Positions 7,239 through 14,614 are shown, numbered from the stretch's first letter. The stretch: 20,705 nucleotides of DNA from an uncultured Collinsella sp. (GCA_900541205.1 UQIV01000032.1:1-20705); one strand, 5' to 3'. Translations and numbers: made by a program. The notes: generated by a model not told the origin, from the sequence alone.

Positions 7239-7312
7239 GTTACGCGGTTTTACCAAACCGCGTAACGGCTCGACGCTGCGCCTTTGGTTCCGCCGTTCTA
7301 ACGAACGGCGGA
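7239..7312. terminator. Two tandem hairpins after the first gntR
   Basis: GTTACGCGGTTT/AAACCGCGTAAC (7239-7266, 12-bp stem, four-base loop) starts six bases after the gntR stop. TCCGCCGTTC/GAACGGCGGA (7289-7312, 10-bp stem, four-base loop) follows. Each is trailed by a CGACGCTGC copy, so the pair looks like a diverged tandem duplication. Neither has a T-run, so factor-independent termination is uncertain. They open a 357-base gap without genes (7234-7590), which also holds a GAGCGTGGA repeat and the recQ promoter. Confidence 0.55.
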
Positions 7313-7433
7313 CCGGTCGACGCTGCAAACGCCCCTAAGCGGCAATCTGACGTTCAATCGTCGGTCGCGTACCGAAGTACGCTTCCCTCCTCTTTCACGT
7401 CACCTTGCTCGCTTAGGAGCGTTTTCGCTGACT

Positions 7434-7491
7434 TATGCTCAACCAGCGACGTTTCCACGCTCATCCGGAAAGTGTCCAAAAATCCACGCTC
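7434..7491 (-). repeat. GAGCGTGGA-unit repeat, copy 3
   Basis: On the minus strand a 29-base unit starting GAGCGTGGATTTTTGGACAC (7491-7463) is followed at once by a second unit starting GAGCGTGGAAACGTC (7462 downward). The 29-base spacing and the opening GAGCGTGGA match units in the repeats at 14489-14571 and 15890-15972. Copy 3 has no matching right-hand palindrome arm. An open frame runs through it, but nothing suggests that it is coding. Confidence 0.55.
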
Positions 7492-7553
7492 GTTCCCTTT
7501 GGACTGCATCGCCCGTGGCCGACAGCGGCGCGGCACCGGTCCGCGTGGCGGCG

Positions 7554-7559
7554 TATAAT
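7554..7559 (+). promoter_or_regulatory. -10 hexamer of recQ
   Basis: A perfect TATAAT stands 31 bases before the recQ start in an otherwise GC-rich stretch. No -35 hexamer is recognisable at 16-18 bases. Confidence 0.5.
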
Positions 7560-7590
7560 CGGCGGCAGATGACTTGGACGTTAGGAAACC

Positions 7591-9573
7591 ATGACCGATA
7601 GCATGCAGCAGATGGCGCTTGACACGCTCGGCGCCTATTTTGGCTACACCTCGTTTCGCCCGGGGCAGGACCGCATGGTCGATGCGATCCTTGCCGGTCG
7701 CGATGCGCTGGGTGTTATGCCCACGGGCGCCGGCAAGTCCATTTGCTACCAGGTGCCCGCGCTCATGCTGCCCGGCATTACCTTTGTGGTGAGTCCGCTG
7801 CTGTCGCTTATGGAGGACCAGACCCGCGCGTTGCTCGCGGCGGGTGCGCGACCCAGCTATCTCAACTCCAGTCTTACTCCGGCCCAGCAAAACACCGTGC
7901 TCAAGCGGGCGCGCGAGGGCCGCTACCAGCTTATGTACGTGGCGCCCGAGCGCCTGCTCGAGCCGCGCTTTTTAGCCTTTGCCCAGGAGGCCGCGGGTTC
8001 CGCCGGCATTGGCGTGCCGCTCGTGGCTATTGACGAGGCCCACTGCGTGAGCCAATGGGGCCAGGATTTCCGCCCCGCCTACCTGCAGATTCGCGAGTTC
8101 ATCGATTCCCTGCCGCAGCGCCCCATCGTGGCGGCCTTTACCGCCACGGCGACTGAGCGCGTGCGCGCGGACATTCAGCAGATGCTCGGACTGCAAAACC
8201 CCGCGACCGTGGTGACGGGCTTCGATCGCAAGAACCTCTACTTTGGCTGCGAGGAGATGGGCGACAAGGCCAAGGCCGCGTGGGTGCGCGACTATGTGAT
8301 TGCGCATTCGAGCGAGAGCGGCATCGTGTATTGCTCGACCCGCAAGACGGTCGATGCGCTGGCAGGTGAGCTTGCCGAGGCGTTGGGCCCCAGCGGCATT
8401 CGCGTTGGCCGCTACCATGCCGGCATGGGCAACGACGCCCGTCGTCAAAGCCAGCGCGCCTTTATCGACGACGATATCCAGGTGATGGTTGCCACCAACG
8501 CCTTTGGCATGGGTATCGACAAGCCTAACGTGCGCTACGTGATCCATAACAACGTGCCCGAGAGCATCGAGGCCTACTACCAGGAGGCGGGCCGCGCCGG
8601 TCGCGATGGCGACCCGGCCAGCTGCCATTTGCTGTGGAACGGCAACGATTTTCGCATGCGCCGCTTTTTGATCGATCGCGGCGACGCTGCCGACGAGGCG
8701 CTTGACGATGAGCAGCGCGCGTGGGCACTCCAGAATCGATATCGCCTGCTCAGCCAGATGGAGGGCTACTGTAATACCACCGGCTGTCTGCGCGAATACA
8801 TGCTGCGCTACTTTGGCGACGAGGCCGCGGCCGAGCATGCTGCTGCGGCTGGTGCGGGCGCCACCGCCACGGATGACGCCGAGGGCTGCGGCAACTGCAG
8901 CAATTGCCTCACGCAGTTCGAGGTCGAGGACGTCACCGACATGGCCCGCGCCGCCGTGCGCTATGTGGCCACGCGCCCCATGCGCTTTGGCAAGTCGCTG
9001 ATCGCCGACGTGCTCCACGGCGGCAACACCGAGCGCATTCGCCAGATGCATCTGGACGAGGACCGCGGCTATGGTGAGCTGTCGAGCGAATCGGTCGGGC
9101 GCATCAAGGACATCATCGGGCAGCTGTGCGGTCGCGGTTATTTGGCCACCTCGCAGGGGCAGTACCCGGTCGTGGGACTGGGTCCGCGTGCCGGCGAGGT
9201 CGAGGACGAGGCGTTCGCCTTTACCGTTAAGCGTCGCGCGTCCAAGCGCAAGGCCTCGGCCCGCGCCCGCCGCGCCGTCGATCTGCTGCGCGAGGAGGCC
9301 GAGCTGGATCAGCGCCCGCGCGTTGGCGACGATGCCGAGCTGTTCGAGCGCCTGCGTGCCCTCCGCAAGGAGATCTCGACCGAGCTGGAGATGGCGCCGT
9401 ACATGGTCTTTTCCGACAAGGCCCTGCGCGGTCTGTGCCGTCTACGCCCGCAGACGCGCGACGAGCTTATCCAGGTCAACGGCATCGGCGAGAAAAAGGC
9501 CGACGCCTTTGGCGAGCAGTTTATGGCGGCGATAGAAGAGTTTGAATCCGAGCATGCACGGGATGGAGCGTAA
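7591..9573 (+). CDS. recQ: ATP-dependent DNA helicase RecQ
   Basis: A 660-residue 3'-5' superfamily 2 helicase acting in recombination and replication-fork repair. Visible motifs are the FRPGQ Q-motif (22-26), Walker A TGAGKS (45-50), DEAH (148-151) followed by CVSQWGQDFRPAY, the AFTATAT motif III, and YYQEAGRAGRDG motif VI. A zinc site in the RQC region is formed by C399, C433, C436 and C439 (CGNCSNC). The C-terminal ~75 residues form an HRDC domain with LRPQTRDELIQVNGIGEKKADAFG. The length is normal for the family. The start ATG is preceded by TTAGGAAACC, a moderate site. The stop is two bases before the next gene, a GntR regulator, so the two are co-transcribed and probably coupled in translation. 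Confidence 0.97.
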   Translation: MTDSMQQMALDTLGAYFGYTSFRPGQDRMVDAILAGRDALGVMPTGAGKSICYQVPALMLPGITFVVSPLLSLMEDQTRALLAAGARPSYLNSSLTPAQQNTVLKRAREGRYQLMYVAPERLLEPRFLAFAQEAAGSAGIGVPLVAIDEAHCVSQWGQDFRPAYLQIREFIDSLPQRPIVAAFTATATERVRADIQQMLGLQNPATVVTGFDRKNLYFGCEEMGDKAKAAWVRDYVIAHSSESGIVYCSTRKTVDALAGELAEALGPSGIRVGRYHAGMGNDARRQSQRAFIDDDIQVMVATNAFGMGIDKPNVRYVIHNNVPESIEAYYQEAGRAGRDGDPASCHLLWNGNDFRMRRFLIDRGDAADEALDDEQRAWALQNRYRLLSQMEGYCNTTGCLREYMLRYFGDEAAAEHAAAAGAGATATDDAEGCGNCSNCLTQFEVEDVTDMARAAVRYVATRPMRFGKSLIADVLHGGNTERIRQMHLDEDRGYGELSSESVGRIKDIIGQLCGRGYLATSQGQYPVVGLGPRAGEVEDEAFAFTVKRRASKRKASARARRAVDLLREEAELDQRPRVGDDAELFERLRALRKEISTELEMAPYMVFSDKALRGLCRLRPQTRDELIQVNGIGEKKADAFGEQFMAAIEEFESEHARDGA

Positions 9574-9575
9574 CG

Positions 9576-10331
9576 ATGGCGACCGATAACAAGACCGACC
9601 GTACTGACGTGCCCGCCGTGCCGCTATACCAGCAGGTCATGGACGACCTAAAGGGCGAGATCGCACGCGGCGTGTACGCGGCCGGCTCGCGCATTCCTTC
9701 CGAGATGGAGCTCGCGAAGTCTTACGGCGTGGGGCGCATCACCGTGCGCCGTGCCATCGAGGAGCTGTCGCGCGCGGGCTACCTCAACCGCCAGCAGGGG
9801 AGGGGCACCTTTGTGTGCGCTCCCAAGCTCAAACGCAAGATTCGCCAGAAGGGCGACGTCCAGAGTTTCACCGAGGGTTGTGCCGCCAACGACATGGTGG
9901 CCGGAGCGCGCCTGGTGTCGCGCACGGTGGTTGCGGCGACGCGTGAGGACGCGGCATTTTTTGGCGTGGAGCCCGGCTGCGAGCTCATCGTGGTCGAGCG
10001 CGTGCGCACGGCAGATGGCGTGCCCGTCATGCTCGAGAACAACGCCTTTGTGCTTGCCGACCATCCCTACCTGCAGACGTTGGCCGATGAGGACCTCACC
10101 GATAACTCAATCTTTGCGCTCGTTGCCGAGCATTCGGGCCGCGCGCCGCTCAAGTCCGACCCCTGCACCGTGGAGATTGCGCTTGCCGATGCTCAGGCGG
10201 CCCCGCTGCTGGAGGTGCCGGTCGGCGAGCCGCTCTTCTATATGGAGGCATACTTTACCGATGAGGACGAGCGGCCCCTGCTGCTCGGTCGTCAAAAGAT
10301 CGTGGGCTCGCGCTACGTGTTCGACATCTAA
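9576..10331 (+). CDS. GntR family transcriptional regulator, HutC subfamily (UTRA domain), copy 2
   Basis: A 251-residue HutC-type regulator with a winged helix (about residues 14-85: PLYQQVMDDLKGEIARGVY, IPSEMELAKSYGVGRITVRRAIEEL, QQGRGTFV) and a UTRA domain (about 105-250) ending LLLGRQKIVGSRYVFDI. It has the same layout as the regulator at 6514-7233 and many identical positions in both domains. The ATG lies two bases behind the recQ stop, with a GGAG inside the recQ end. Downstream, 144 bases away, is the second FrlB-type deglycase, whose leader holds two copies of a 17-base motif; this regulator is the natural candidate to bind there. The effector is presumably the phosphorylated substrate of the pathway, an inference from the family. 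Confidence 0.93.
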   Translation: MATDNKTDRTDVPAVPLYQQVMDDLKGEIARGVYAAGSRIPSEMELAKSYGVGRITVRRAIEELSRAGYLNRQQGRGTFVCAPKLKRKIRQKGDVQSFTEGCAANDMVAGARLVSRTVVAATREDAAFFGVEPGCELIVVERVRTADGVPVMLENNAFVLADHPYLQTLADEDLTDNSIFALVAEHSGRAPLKSDPCTVEIALADAQAAPLLEVPVGEPLFYMEAYFTDEDERPLLLGRQKIVGSRYVFDI

Positions 10332-10340
10332 CGTTCACGA

Positions 10341-10419
10341 ATAGAACAACATGGAACAAATTTACCGCAATGGCTTCCACCGTGGCTGCATGCGTGGTAT
10401 ATATAGAACAACATAGAAC
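10341..10419. promoter_or_regulatory. Two direct repeats in the leader of the second deglycase
   Basis: ATAGAACAACATGGAAC (10341-10357) and ATAGAACAACATAGAAC (10403-10419) differ at one of 17 positions and start 62 bases apart. The second copy overlaps TATATATAG, which could serve as a -10 region. They probably bind a regulator, most simply the adjacent GntR protein. The arrangement, about six helical turns apart, would allow DNA looping. Confidence 0.55.
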
Positions 10420-10475
10420 GACAGCAGGTACGAGCAGCCGTCGCCAAAAGCCGCCACACAAGGAGGGGCATCAGC

Positions 10476-11444
10476 ATGAACGCACATGATCTGATTCAGG
10501 AAATTATCGAGCGCAAGGGCAAGGTCGAGAACGTCTTTTGGATCGCCTGCGGTGGTTCGATGATCGACCTCATGCCGGCCAACGAACTGCTCAAGCGCGA
10601 GGCCACCACGTTTACCTCGACGGTCTACACGGCGCGCGAGTTTTGCCTGATGACTCCCAAGAGTCTTGGCGAGAAGTCACTCGTCATCGCCTGCAGCCAC
10701 AGCGGTAACACGCAAGAGGTCGTCGACGGCTGCGAGATGGCGTTGGCTGCCGGCGCCGAGGTCATTGCCCTTACCGACTGCGAGGGCTCAAAGATCGACA
10801 ACGGCAAGTGGACCACCTGGGTCTATCCGTGGGGCGAGGGCGTGTTGCAGGCCGAGGTGCCGCAGGGCATCGGCGCTCTGATCGCCGCCGAACTGCTCGA
10901 CCAGCAGGAGGGCTACGAAGCGCTCGCCGACATGTACGAAGGCCTTAAGCAGATGGATGCGCTGCTGCCCGCCGCGCGCGAGAAGGTCAACGCCGAGCTA
11001 GGTGCCCGTTTTGCCGAGCTCTGCCAGCAGCACAAGTTCTTCTACATCCTGGGCTCCGGCCCCAACTTTAGCCAGACCTACGCCATGGCAATCTGCTCGC
11101 TCATGGAGATGCAGTGGCAGCACTGCTGCTACATCCACTCCGGCGAGTACTTCCATGGCCCGTTCGAAGCCACCGAGCCCGGCGTGTTCTACTTTGTGCA
11201 GCTCGGATCGGGCGAGTGCCGCCCCATGGAGGAGCGCGCTCTTGCGTTCCTCAACACGCACACCGATACAGTCATGGTGCTCGATGCGCTCGAGTACGGC
11301 GTGGGTGAAGTGCCTGCCAGCGTGCGTTCGTACCTGGAGCCGATCTTCTTCTACGCGATGAGCTGCGAGCTGCGTGCCGCCCGCGGCAAGGTGTTCGACC
11401 ACAGCCCCGAGATTCGTCGCTACATGGGCATCGAGCAGTACTAG
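10476..11444 (+). CDS. SIS-domain Amadori-product 6-phosphate deglycase (FrlB/FraB/GfrF-like), copy 2
   Basis: A 322-residue protein with two SIS domains, homologous over its full length to the deglycase at 3231-4214. Shared marks are the IACGGSMIDLMPANELL and CSHSGNTQEVV motifs in the first domain, and LMEMQWQHCCYIHSGEYFHGPFE in the second. E211 and H227, 16 residues apart, match the catalytic pair of copy 1. The C-terminus IRRYMGIEQY is also alike. Phe codons are mixed (6 TTT of 15), unlike copy 1, so it is probably less strongly expressed. The start has an AAGGAGGGG site. Two deglycases with different specificities (fructoselysine- versus glucoselysine-phosphate) are known from gfr operons; that split may apply here, but I cannot say which is which. 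Confidence 0.85.
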   Translation: MNAHDLIQEIIERKGKVENVFWIACGGSMIDLMPANELLKREATTFTSTVYTAREFCLMTPKSLGEKSLVIACSHSGNTQEVVDGCEMALAAGAEVIALTDCEGSKIDNGKWTTWVYPWGEGVLQAEVPQGIGALIAAELLDQQEGYEALADMYEGLKQMDALLPAAREKVNAELGARFAELCQQHKFFYILGSGPNFSQTYAMAICSLMEMQWQHCCYIHSGEYFHGPFEATEPGVFYFVQLGSGECRPMEERALAFLNTHTDTVMVLDALEYGVGEVPASVRSYLEPIFFYAMSCELRAARGKVFDHSPEIRRYMGIEQY

Positions 11445-11466
11445 GTACCGGGAATAACCTCTCACG

Positions 11467-11498
11467 ACGGGGCTTCCGCCAAGTGCGGGCCCCGTTTT
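11467..11498 (+). terminator. Rho-independent terminator after the second deglycase
   Basis: ACGGGGC (11467-11473) pairs with GCCCCGT (11489-11495), and an inner CCGC/GCGG stem sits above a two-base bulge. TTTTGCTTT follows. It starts 22 bases after the stop codon. Confidence 0.85.
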
Positions 11499-11528
11499 GC
11501 TTTGCCAAGAAAGAAATGGGGATTGAAC

Positions 11529-12176
11529 ATGCGCGTGCTTGATTTGACTCACACTATTAGGGAAGACATGCCGGTATTTCCCGGAGCCGATATACCCAAG
11601 CTGCTGCCGGCGAGCATCTACGAGCACGACGGATTTAAAGAGACGCTCATGCAGATGTACACCCATACGGGGACGCATATGGATCCACCAGCGCATCTGT
11701 TTGCCGACCGCACGACGCTCGATGCGTTTCCGGCAAGCCAGTTTATAGGCAGGGCATTGGTTGTCGATTGCCGCATGCTCACCGAGGGTGAGGCCATTAC
11801 TGTGGAGCAGCTCCGTCCCTATGGCGACAAGGTGACCCAGGCCGAGTTTTTGCTGTTCAACTTGGGTTGGGATAAGCGCTGGGGAACCGAGGCGTACTTT
11901 GGTGACTATCCTTGCGTGGACGACGAAGTGTTGGACCTGATCATCGACGGCGGCTACAAGGGCATCGGCTTTGATGTAATTGGACTCGACCCCATCGCGG
12001 ACGAAAGCCTGACGCGCCACAAGAAGTTGTTCCGCGCATGCGATATCGTCAACATCGAGAATCTTAAGGACTTGGACTGTTGCGGCGACGATCTGTTCTG
12101 GTTTAGCTGCGCACCGCTCAAAATTGAGGATTGCGACGGCTCGCCCATTCGCGCAATCGCGTGGTTTGAGGATTAA
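11529..12176 (+). CDS. Cyclase family protein (kynurenine formamidase-like metal hydrolase)
   Basis: A 215-residue member of the Cyclase family (PF04199), which includes bacterial arylformamidases and isatin hydrolases. The signature HTGTHMDPPAH spans residues 46-56; H46, H50 and D52 should bind the metal and H56 is the likely catalytic residue. DLTHTIREDMPVFPG at the N-terminus is also typical. The start at 11529 was chosen because the family N-terminus begins there and ATGGGGA lies six bases before it; an upstream ATG at 11502 would add nine residues overlapping the preceding terminator tail. It stands alone between two terminators, with no tryptophan-pathway genes nearby, so the substrate is open. 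Confidence 0.9.
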   Translation: MRVLDLTHTIREDMPVFPGADIPKLLPASIYEHDGFKETLMQMYTHTGTHMDPPAHLFADRTTLDAFPASQFIGRALVVDCRMLTEGEAITVEQLRPYGDKVTQAEFLLFNLGWDKRWGTEAYFGDYPCVDDEVLDLIIDGGYKGIGFDVIGLDPIADESLTRHKKLFRACDIVNIENLKDLDCCGDDLFWFSCAPLKIEDCDGSPIRAIAWFED

Positions 12177-12239
12177 AGCGCCCTGTTCCATCTGTCGAAA
12201 AAACATTCGCCTTCGATTCGCAAGTGTGTCGTTTGAGTC

Positions 12240-12280
12240 AAAAAGCGGGCCGTGCCGGGGATTTCCGGCGCGGCCCGCTT
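12240..12280 (-). terminator. Terminator of the dehydrogenase gene (convergent gap)
   Basis: AAGCGGGCCGTGCCGG (12243-12258) pairs with CCGGCGCGGCCCGCTT (12265-12280), a 16-bp stem with one mismatched or wobble pair and a six-base loop. Read on the minus strand it ends in five Ts (12244-12240). It lies 41 bases after the dehydrogenase stop and may also stop transcripts from the convergent cyclase gene. Confidence 0.85.
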
Positions 12281-12321
12281 GGTATCGCGCTTAGATTCGC
12301 AAGGTTGCGGCAGCCAGCGGC

Positions 12322-13299
12322 TTACTTGGCGTCGTATGCCTCGGCGTCCCACCAGTCGAGCTGGGCGATGTTGTCGCGGATGTGCTGGCAGCTCTTGTGG
12401 AAGCCCTCGAGCTCGTGCTCGGACAGCTCGAGCGTGTAGACCTCCTCGACGCCCTCGGCACCGATCGCGCACGGCAGGGAGGTGAAGATGCCCTCCTCGC
12501 CATACTGGCCGGTCATAAGCGTAGAGGCCGAAAGCACGGCATGCTCGTTGTGCAGCACGGCGGCGCAAACGCGCGCGGCGGAGTTGGCGACGGCGTACTC
12601 GGTGCACTGTTTGCCCTGGTAGGTTACGTAGCCGCCCTTGCGCGCGAGCTCCTCGACCTCCATGTGGTCAAAGGCGTACTTGTCGGGGTTCTCGGCCTGA
12701 AGCTCGTTAAGGCTCTTGCCGGCGATGGTTGCGGCCTTAAAGGCGGCCAACTGGCTAAAGCCGTGCTCGCCGATCATGTAGGCGTCGATGGACTTGGGGC
12801 TCACGCCGACCTTCTTGGAGATCTCGGTGCGCAGGCGGGCGGAGTCCAGGCCGCAGCCCGAGCCGATGATCTTCTTGGGATCGTAGCCGGTCAGGTGCCA
12901 CAGCTCGGTGCACACGACGTCGCAGGGGTTGGAGATGCTCACGAAGATGCCGTCAAAGCCGGCGTCGACGATGCGCTTGGCAAAGGTGCGGGCGGCGTCG
13001 GTGGTAAAGAACAGCTCGCCGTCGCGGTTGCCGGCGGCCAGCGCGACCTTGCCGGCGGCGTTGACGATGACGTCGCAGCAGGCAAGCTCCTCGTAGTGGT
13101 CGTAGCAGTTGACGATCTTGGTGTTGTACGGGACAAACGAAAGGGAGTCGCGCAGGTCCTGGACCTCGGACGTCACCTTGGCCTCGTTGATATCGCACAG
13201 GTACAGCTCATCGGCAATGCCCTGCATGAGCAGACTGTTGGCAACATGCGCTCCTACGTGGCCCTGGCCGACCACACCGATCTTACGCGTTTGGTACAT
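12322..13299 (-). CDS. L-2-hydroxyacid dehydrogenase of the lactate/malate dehydrogenase family (L-HicDH-like)
   Basis: A 325-residue NAD-dependent enzyme that interconverts a 2-oxoacid and an L-2-hydroxyacid. The Rossmann GQGHVG motif is at 11-16, SNPCDVV at 123-129, LDSARLR at 151-157 (R155 should bind the carboxylate), and GEHG with the catalytic H179 at 177-180. The usual LDH loop (QKPGETR) is replaced by a sequence ending GNRDGE, and GEHG is followed by FSQ rather than DS. Both features recall L-2-hydroxyisocaproate dehydrogenases more than true LDH. The start at 13299 has a GAAAGGA site (13313-13307); in-frame codons upstream lack one. A -10 TACAAT stands on the minus strand at 13342-13337. 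Confidence 0.85.
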   Translation of the reverse strand: MYQTRKIGVVGQGHVGAHVANSLLMQGIADELYLCDINEAKVTSEVQDLRDSLSFVPYNTKIVNCYDHYEELACCDVIVNAAGKVALAAGNRDGELFFTTDAARTFAKRIVDAGFDGIFVSISNPCDVVCTELWHLTGYDPKKIIGSGCGLDSARLRTEISKKVGVSPKSIDAYMIGEHGFSQLAAFKAATIAGKSLNELQAENPDKYAFDHMEVEELARKGGYVTYQGKQCTEYAVANSAARVCAAVLHNEHAVLSASTLMTGQYGEEGIFTSLPCAIGAEGVEEVYTLELSEHELEGFHKSCQHIRDNIAQLDWWDAEAYDAK

Positions 13300-13376
13300 A
13301 TATGTATCCTTTCGGCCGAGTTTTTCGCGTCGAACCATTGTAGCGTCCTGCTGCCACTTTGCTAGGCTAAAGCGCC

Positions 13377-13406
13377 GTAGATTTTTGGGCATGCCTTAAT
13401 CTCTAC
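13377..13406. repeat. GTAGATTTTTGGG-type hairpin, copy 1
   Basis: GTAGATTTTTGGGCATGCCTTAATCTCTAC shares its first 13 bases and its layout with the hairpin behind the M16 peptidase gene (read on the minus strand around 17719-17690). The stem here is imperfect. It lies in the 210-base divergent gap between the dehydrogenase and metA. Confidence 0.5.
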
Positions 13407-13509
13407 TTTTGGAGTGATTTGGGCCGCTGACGGCATCGCCGGGCGATGTACTCGCGCGGATGGGGCCGGTCGTTGTACCATAACTGCAACTGACTCGTAA
13501 GGAGCATTC

Positions 13510-14436
13510 ATGCCCATTCGCATCCCCGACGCCCTCCCTGCCGCCGCGCAGCTCGAGAGCGAGAACATCTTTGTCATGACCGAGTACCGCGCGCTGCACC
13601 AGGACATCCGTCCGCTGCGCGTGCTCATCCTCAACCTCATGCCCACCAAGATCGCCACCGAGACGCAGATCATGCGCAAACTCTCCAACACGCCGCTGCA
13701 GGTGGAAGTGGACCTGCTGCGCACCAAGACGCACGAGGCCACGCACGTGAGCGCCGGCCACCTGGAGACGTTCTACCGCACGTTCGACGACATCCGCGAC
13801 ATCCACTACGACGGCCTGATCATCACGGGCGCGCCGGTGGAACAGATGCCGTTCGAGGAGGTCGACTACTGGCCCGAGCTCTGCCAGATCATGGACTGGT
13901 CCACCACGCACGTGCACTCTACGCTGCACATTTGCTGGGGCGCGCAGGCTGGCCTGTACCATCATTACGGTATCCAGAAGTACGACCTGCCGGCCAAGGC
14001 GAGCGGCGTGTTCGAGCATTATCTGGTGAAGCCGCAAAGCCCGCTGGTCCGCGGCTTCGACGACCGCTTCTATGCCGTGCATTCGCGCAACACCGATGTG
14101 CGCCGCGAGGACGTAGAGGCCGAGCCGCAGCTTGAGGTCGTGGCCGTGTCCGACGAGGTGGGCCTGTACATCGTCAAGTCGACCGACAGCCGTCGCTTCT
14201 TTGTCTTTGGTCACCCCGAGTACGATACCGACACGCTGCGCCTGGAGTACGAGCGCGACGTGAAGCGCGGCCTCAACCCTCAGGTGCCGGCGCATTACTT
14301 CCCGGGCGACGACCCCTCCGCCGATCCGCGCAACGTCTGGCGCAGCCAAGCTCAGCTGTTCTACACCAACTGGCTCAACTACTACGTCTACCAGACCACG
14401 CCCTACGACCTGGCCCGCGCCGGCGAGGAACACTAG
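13510..14436 (+). CDS. metA: Homoserine O-acyltransferase MetA, probably acetyl-CoA specific
   Basis: A 308-residue MetA-family enzyme that activates homoserine for methionine synthesis in the cytoplasm. The catalytic triad is visible at the standard positions: C142 in HICWGAQAGL, and H235 and E237 in FGHPEYD. Position 111 is Glu in TGAPVEQMPFEEVDYW. In this family Glu111 goes with acetyl-CoA and Gly111 with succinyl-CoA (established for Bacillus cereus and E. coli MetA), so O-acetylhomoserine is the expected product. The start at 13510 has a TAAGGAG site. It is a single gene, divergent from the dehydrogenase, with a repeat-type terminator downstream. No methionine riboswitch or other met gene is seen nearby. 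Confidence 0.96.
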   Translation: MPIRIPDALPAAAQLESENIFVMTEYRALHQDIRPLRVLILNLMPTKIATETQIMRKLSNTPLQVEVDLLRTKTHEATHVSAGHLETFYRTFDDIRDIHYDGLIITGAPVEQMPFEEVDYWPELCQIMDWSTTHVHSTLHICWGAQAGLYHHYGIQKYDLPAKASGVFEHYLVKPQSPLVRGFDDRFYAVHSRNTDVRREDVEAEPQLEVVAVSDEVGLYIVKSTDSRRFFVFGHPEYDTDTLRLEYERDVKRGLNPQVPAHYFPGDDPSADPRNVWRSQAQLFYTNWLNYYVYQTTPYDLARAGEEH

Positions 14437-14488
14437 ACTGCGGCTGTAGCTGTGGTTGCTGCTGCGGCCGTTGCTGTGCTCACGGCGT

Positions 14489-14614
14489 GACGAACGTGGA
14501 TTTTCGGACACACGAGCGTGGATTTTCGGACGTTTACAAATCGAGCGTGGATAATCTCCCACTTTTGGCTCAAAACTAGGCTCAAAACGGGAGATTATCC
14601 ACGCTCATTTTTTA
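14489..14614 (+). repeat. GAGCGTGGA-unit composite repeat, copy 1, ending in a terminator
   Basis: Three successive units open with GAACGTGGA, GAGCGTGGA and GAGCGTGGA at 14492, 14514 and 14543 (22 and 29 bases apart). The last unit is the left arm of a perfect 18-bp palindrome (14543-14560 with 14589-14606), followed by ATTTTTT, a good terminator for metA. The 28-base loop holds a direct repeat GGCTCAAAAC twice (14567-14576, 14579-14588). The first 83 bases align without gaps to 15890-15972 with about 63 identities. The remaining gap up to 14903 contains a lower-GC stretch with no gene I can support. Confidence 0.8.

Noticed and set aside
7354..7890. Minus-strand open frame through the recQ promoter and the third GAGCGTGGA repeat
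   Set aside because: It covers repeat sequence and the start of recQ; composition is unlike a protein and no family is recognisable.
7972..9051. 359-codon minus-strand frame inside recQ
   Set aside because: Antisense shadow of a complete, motif-rich helicase gene.
12382..13365. Plus-strand frame opposite the dehydrogenase
   Set aside because: Shadow of a gene with clear family motifs on the minus strand.
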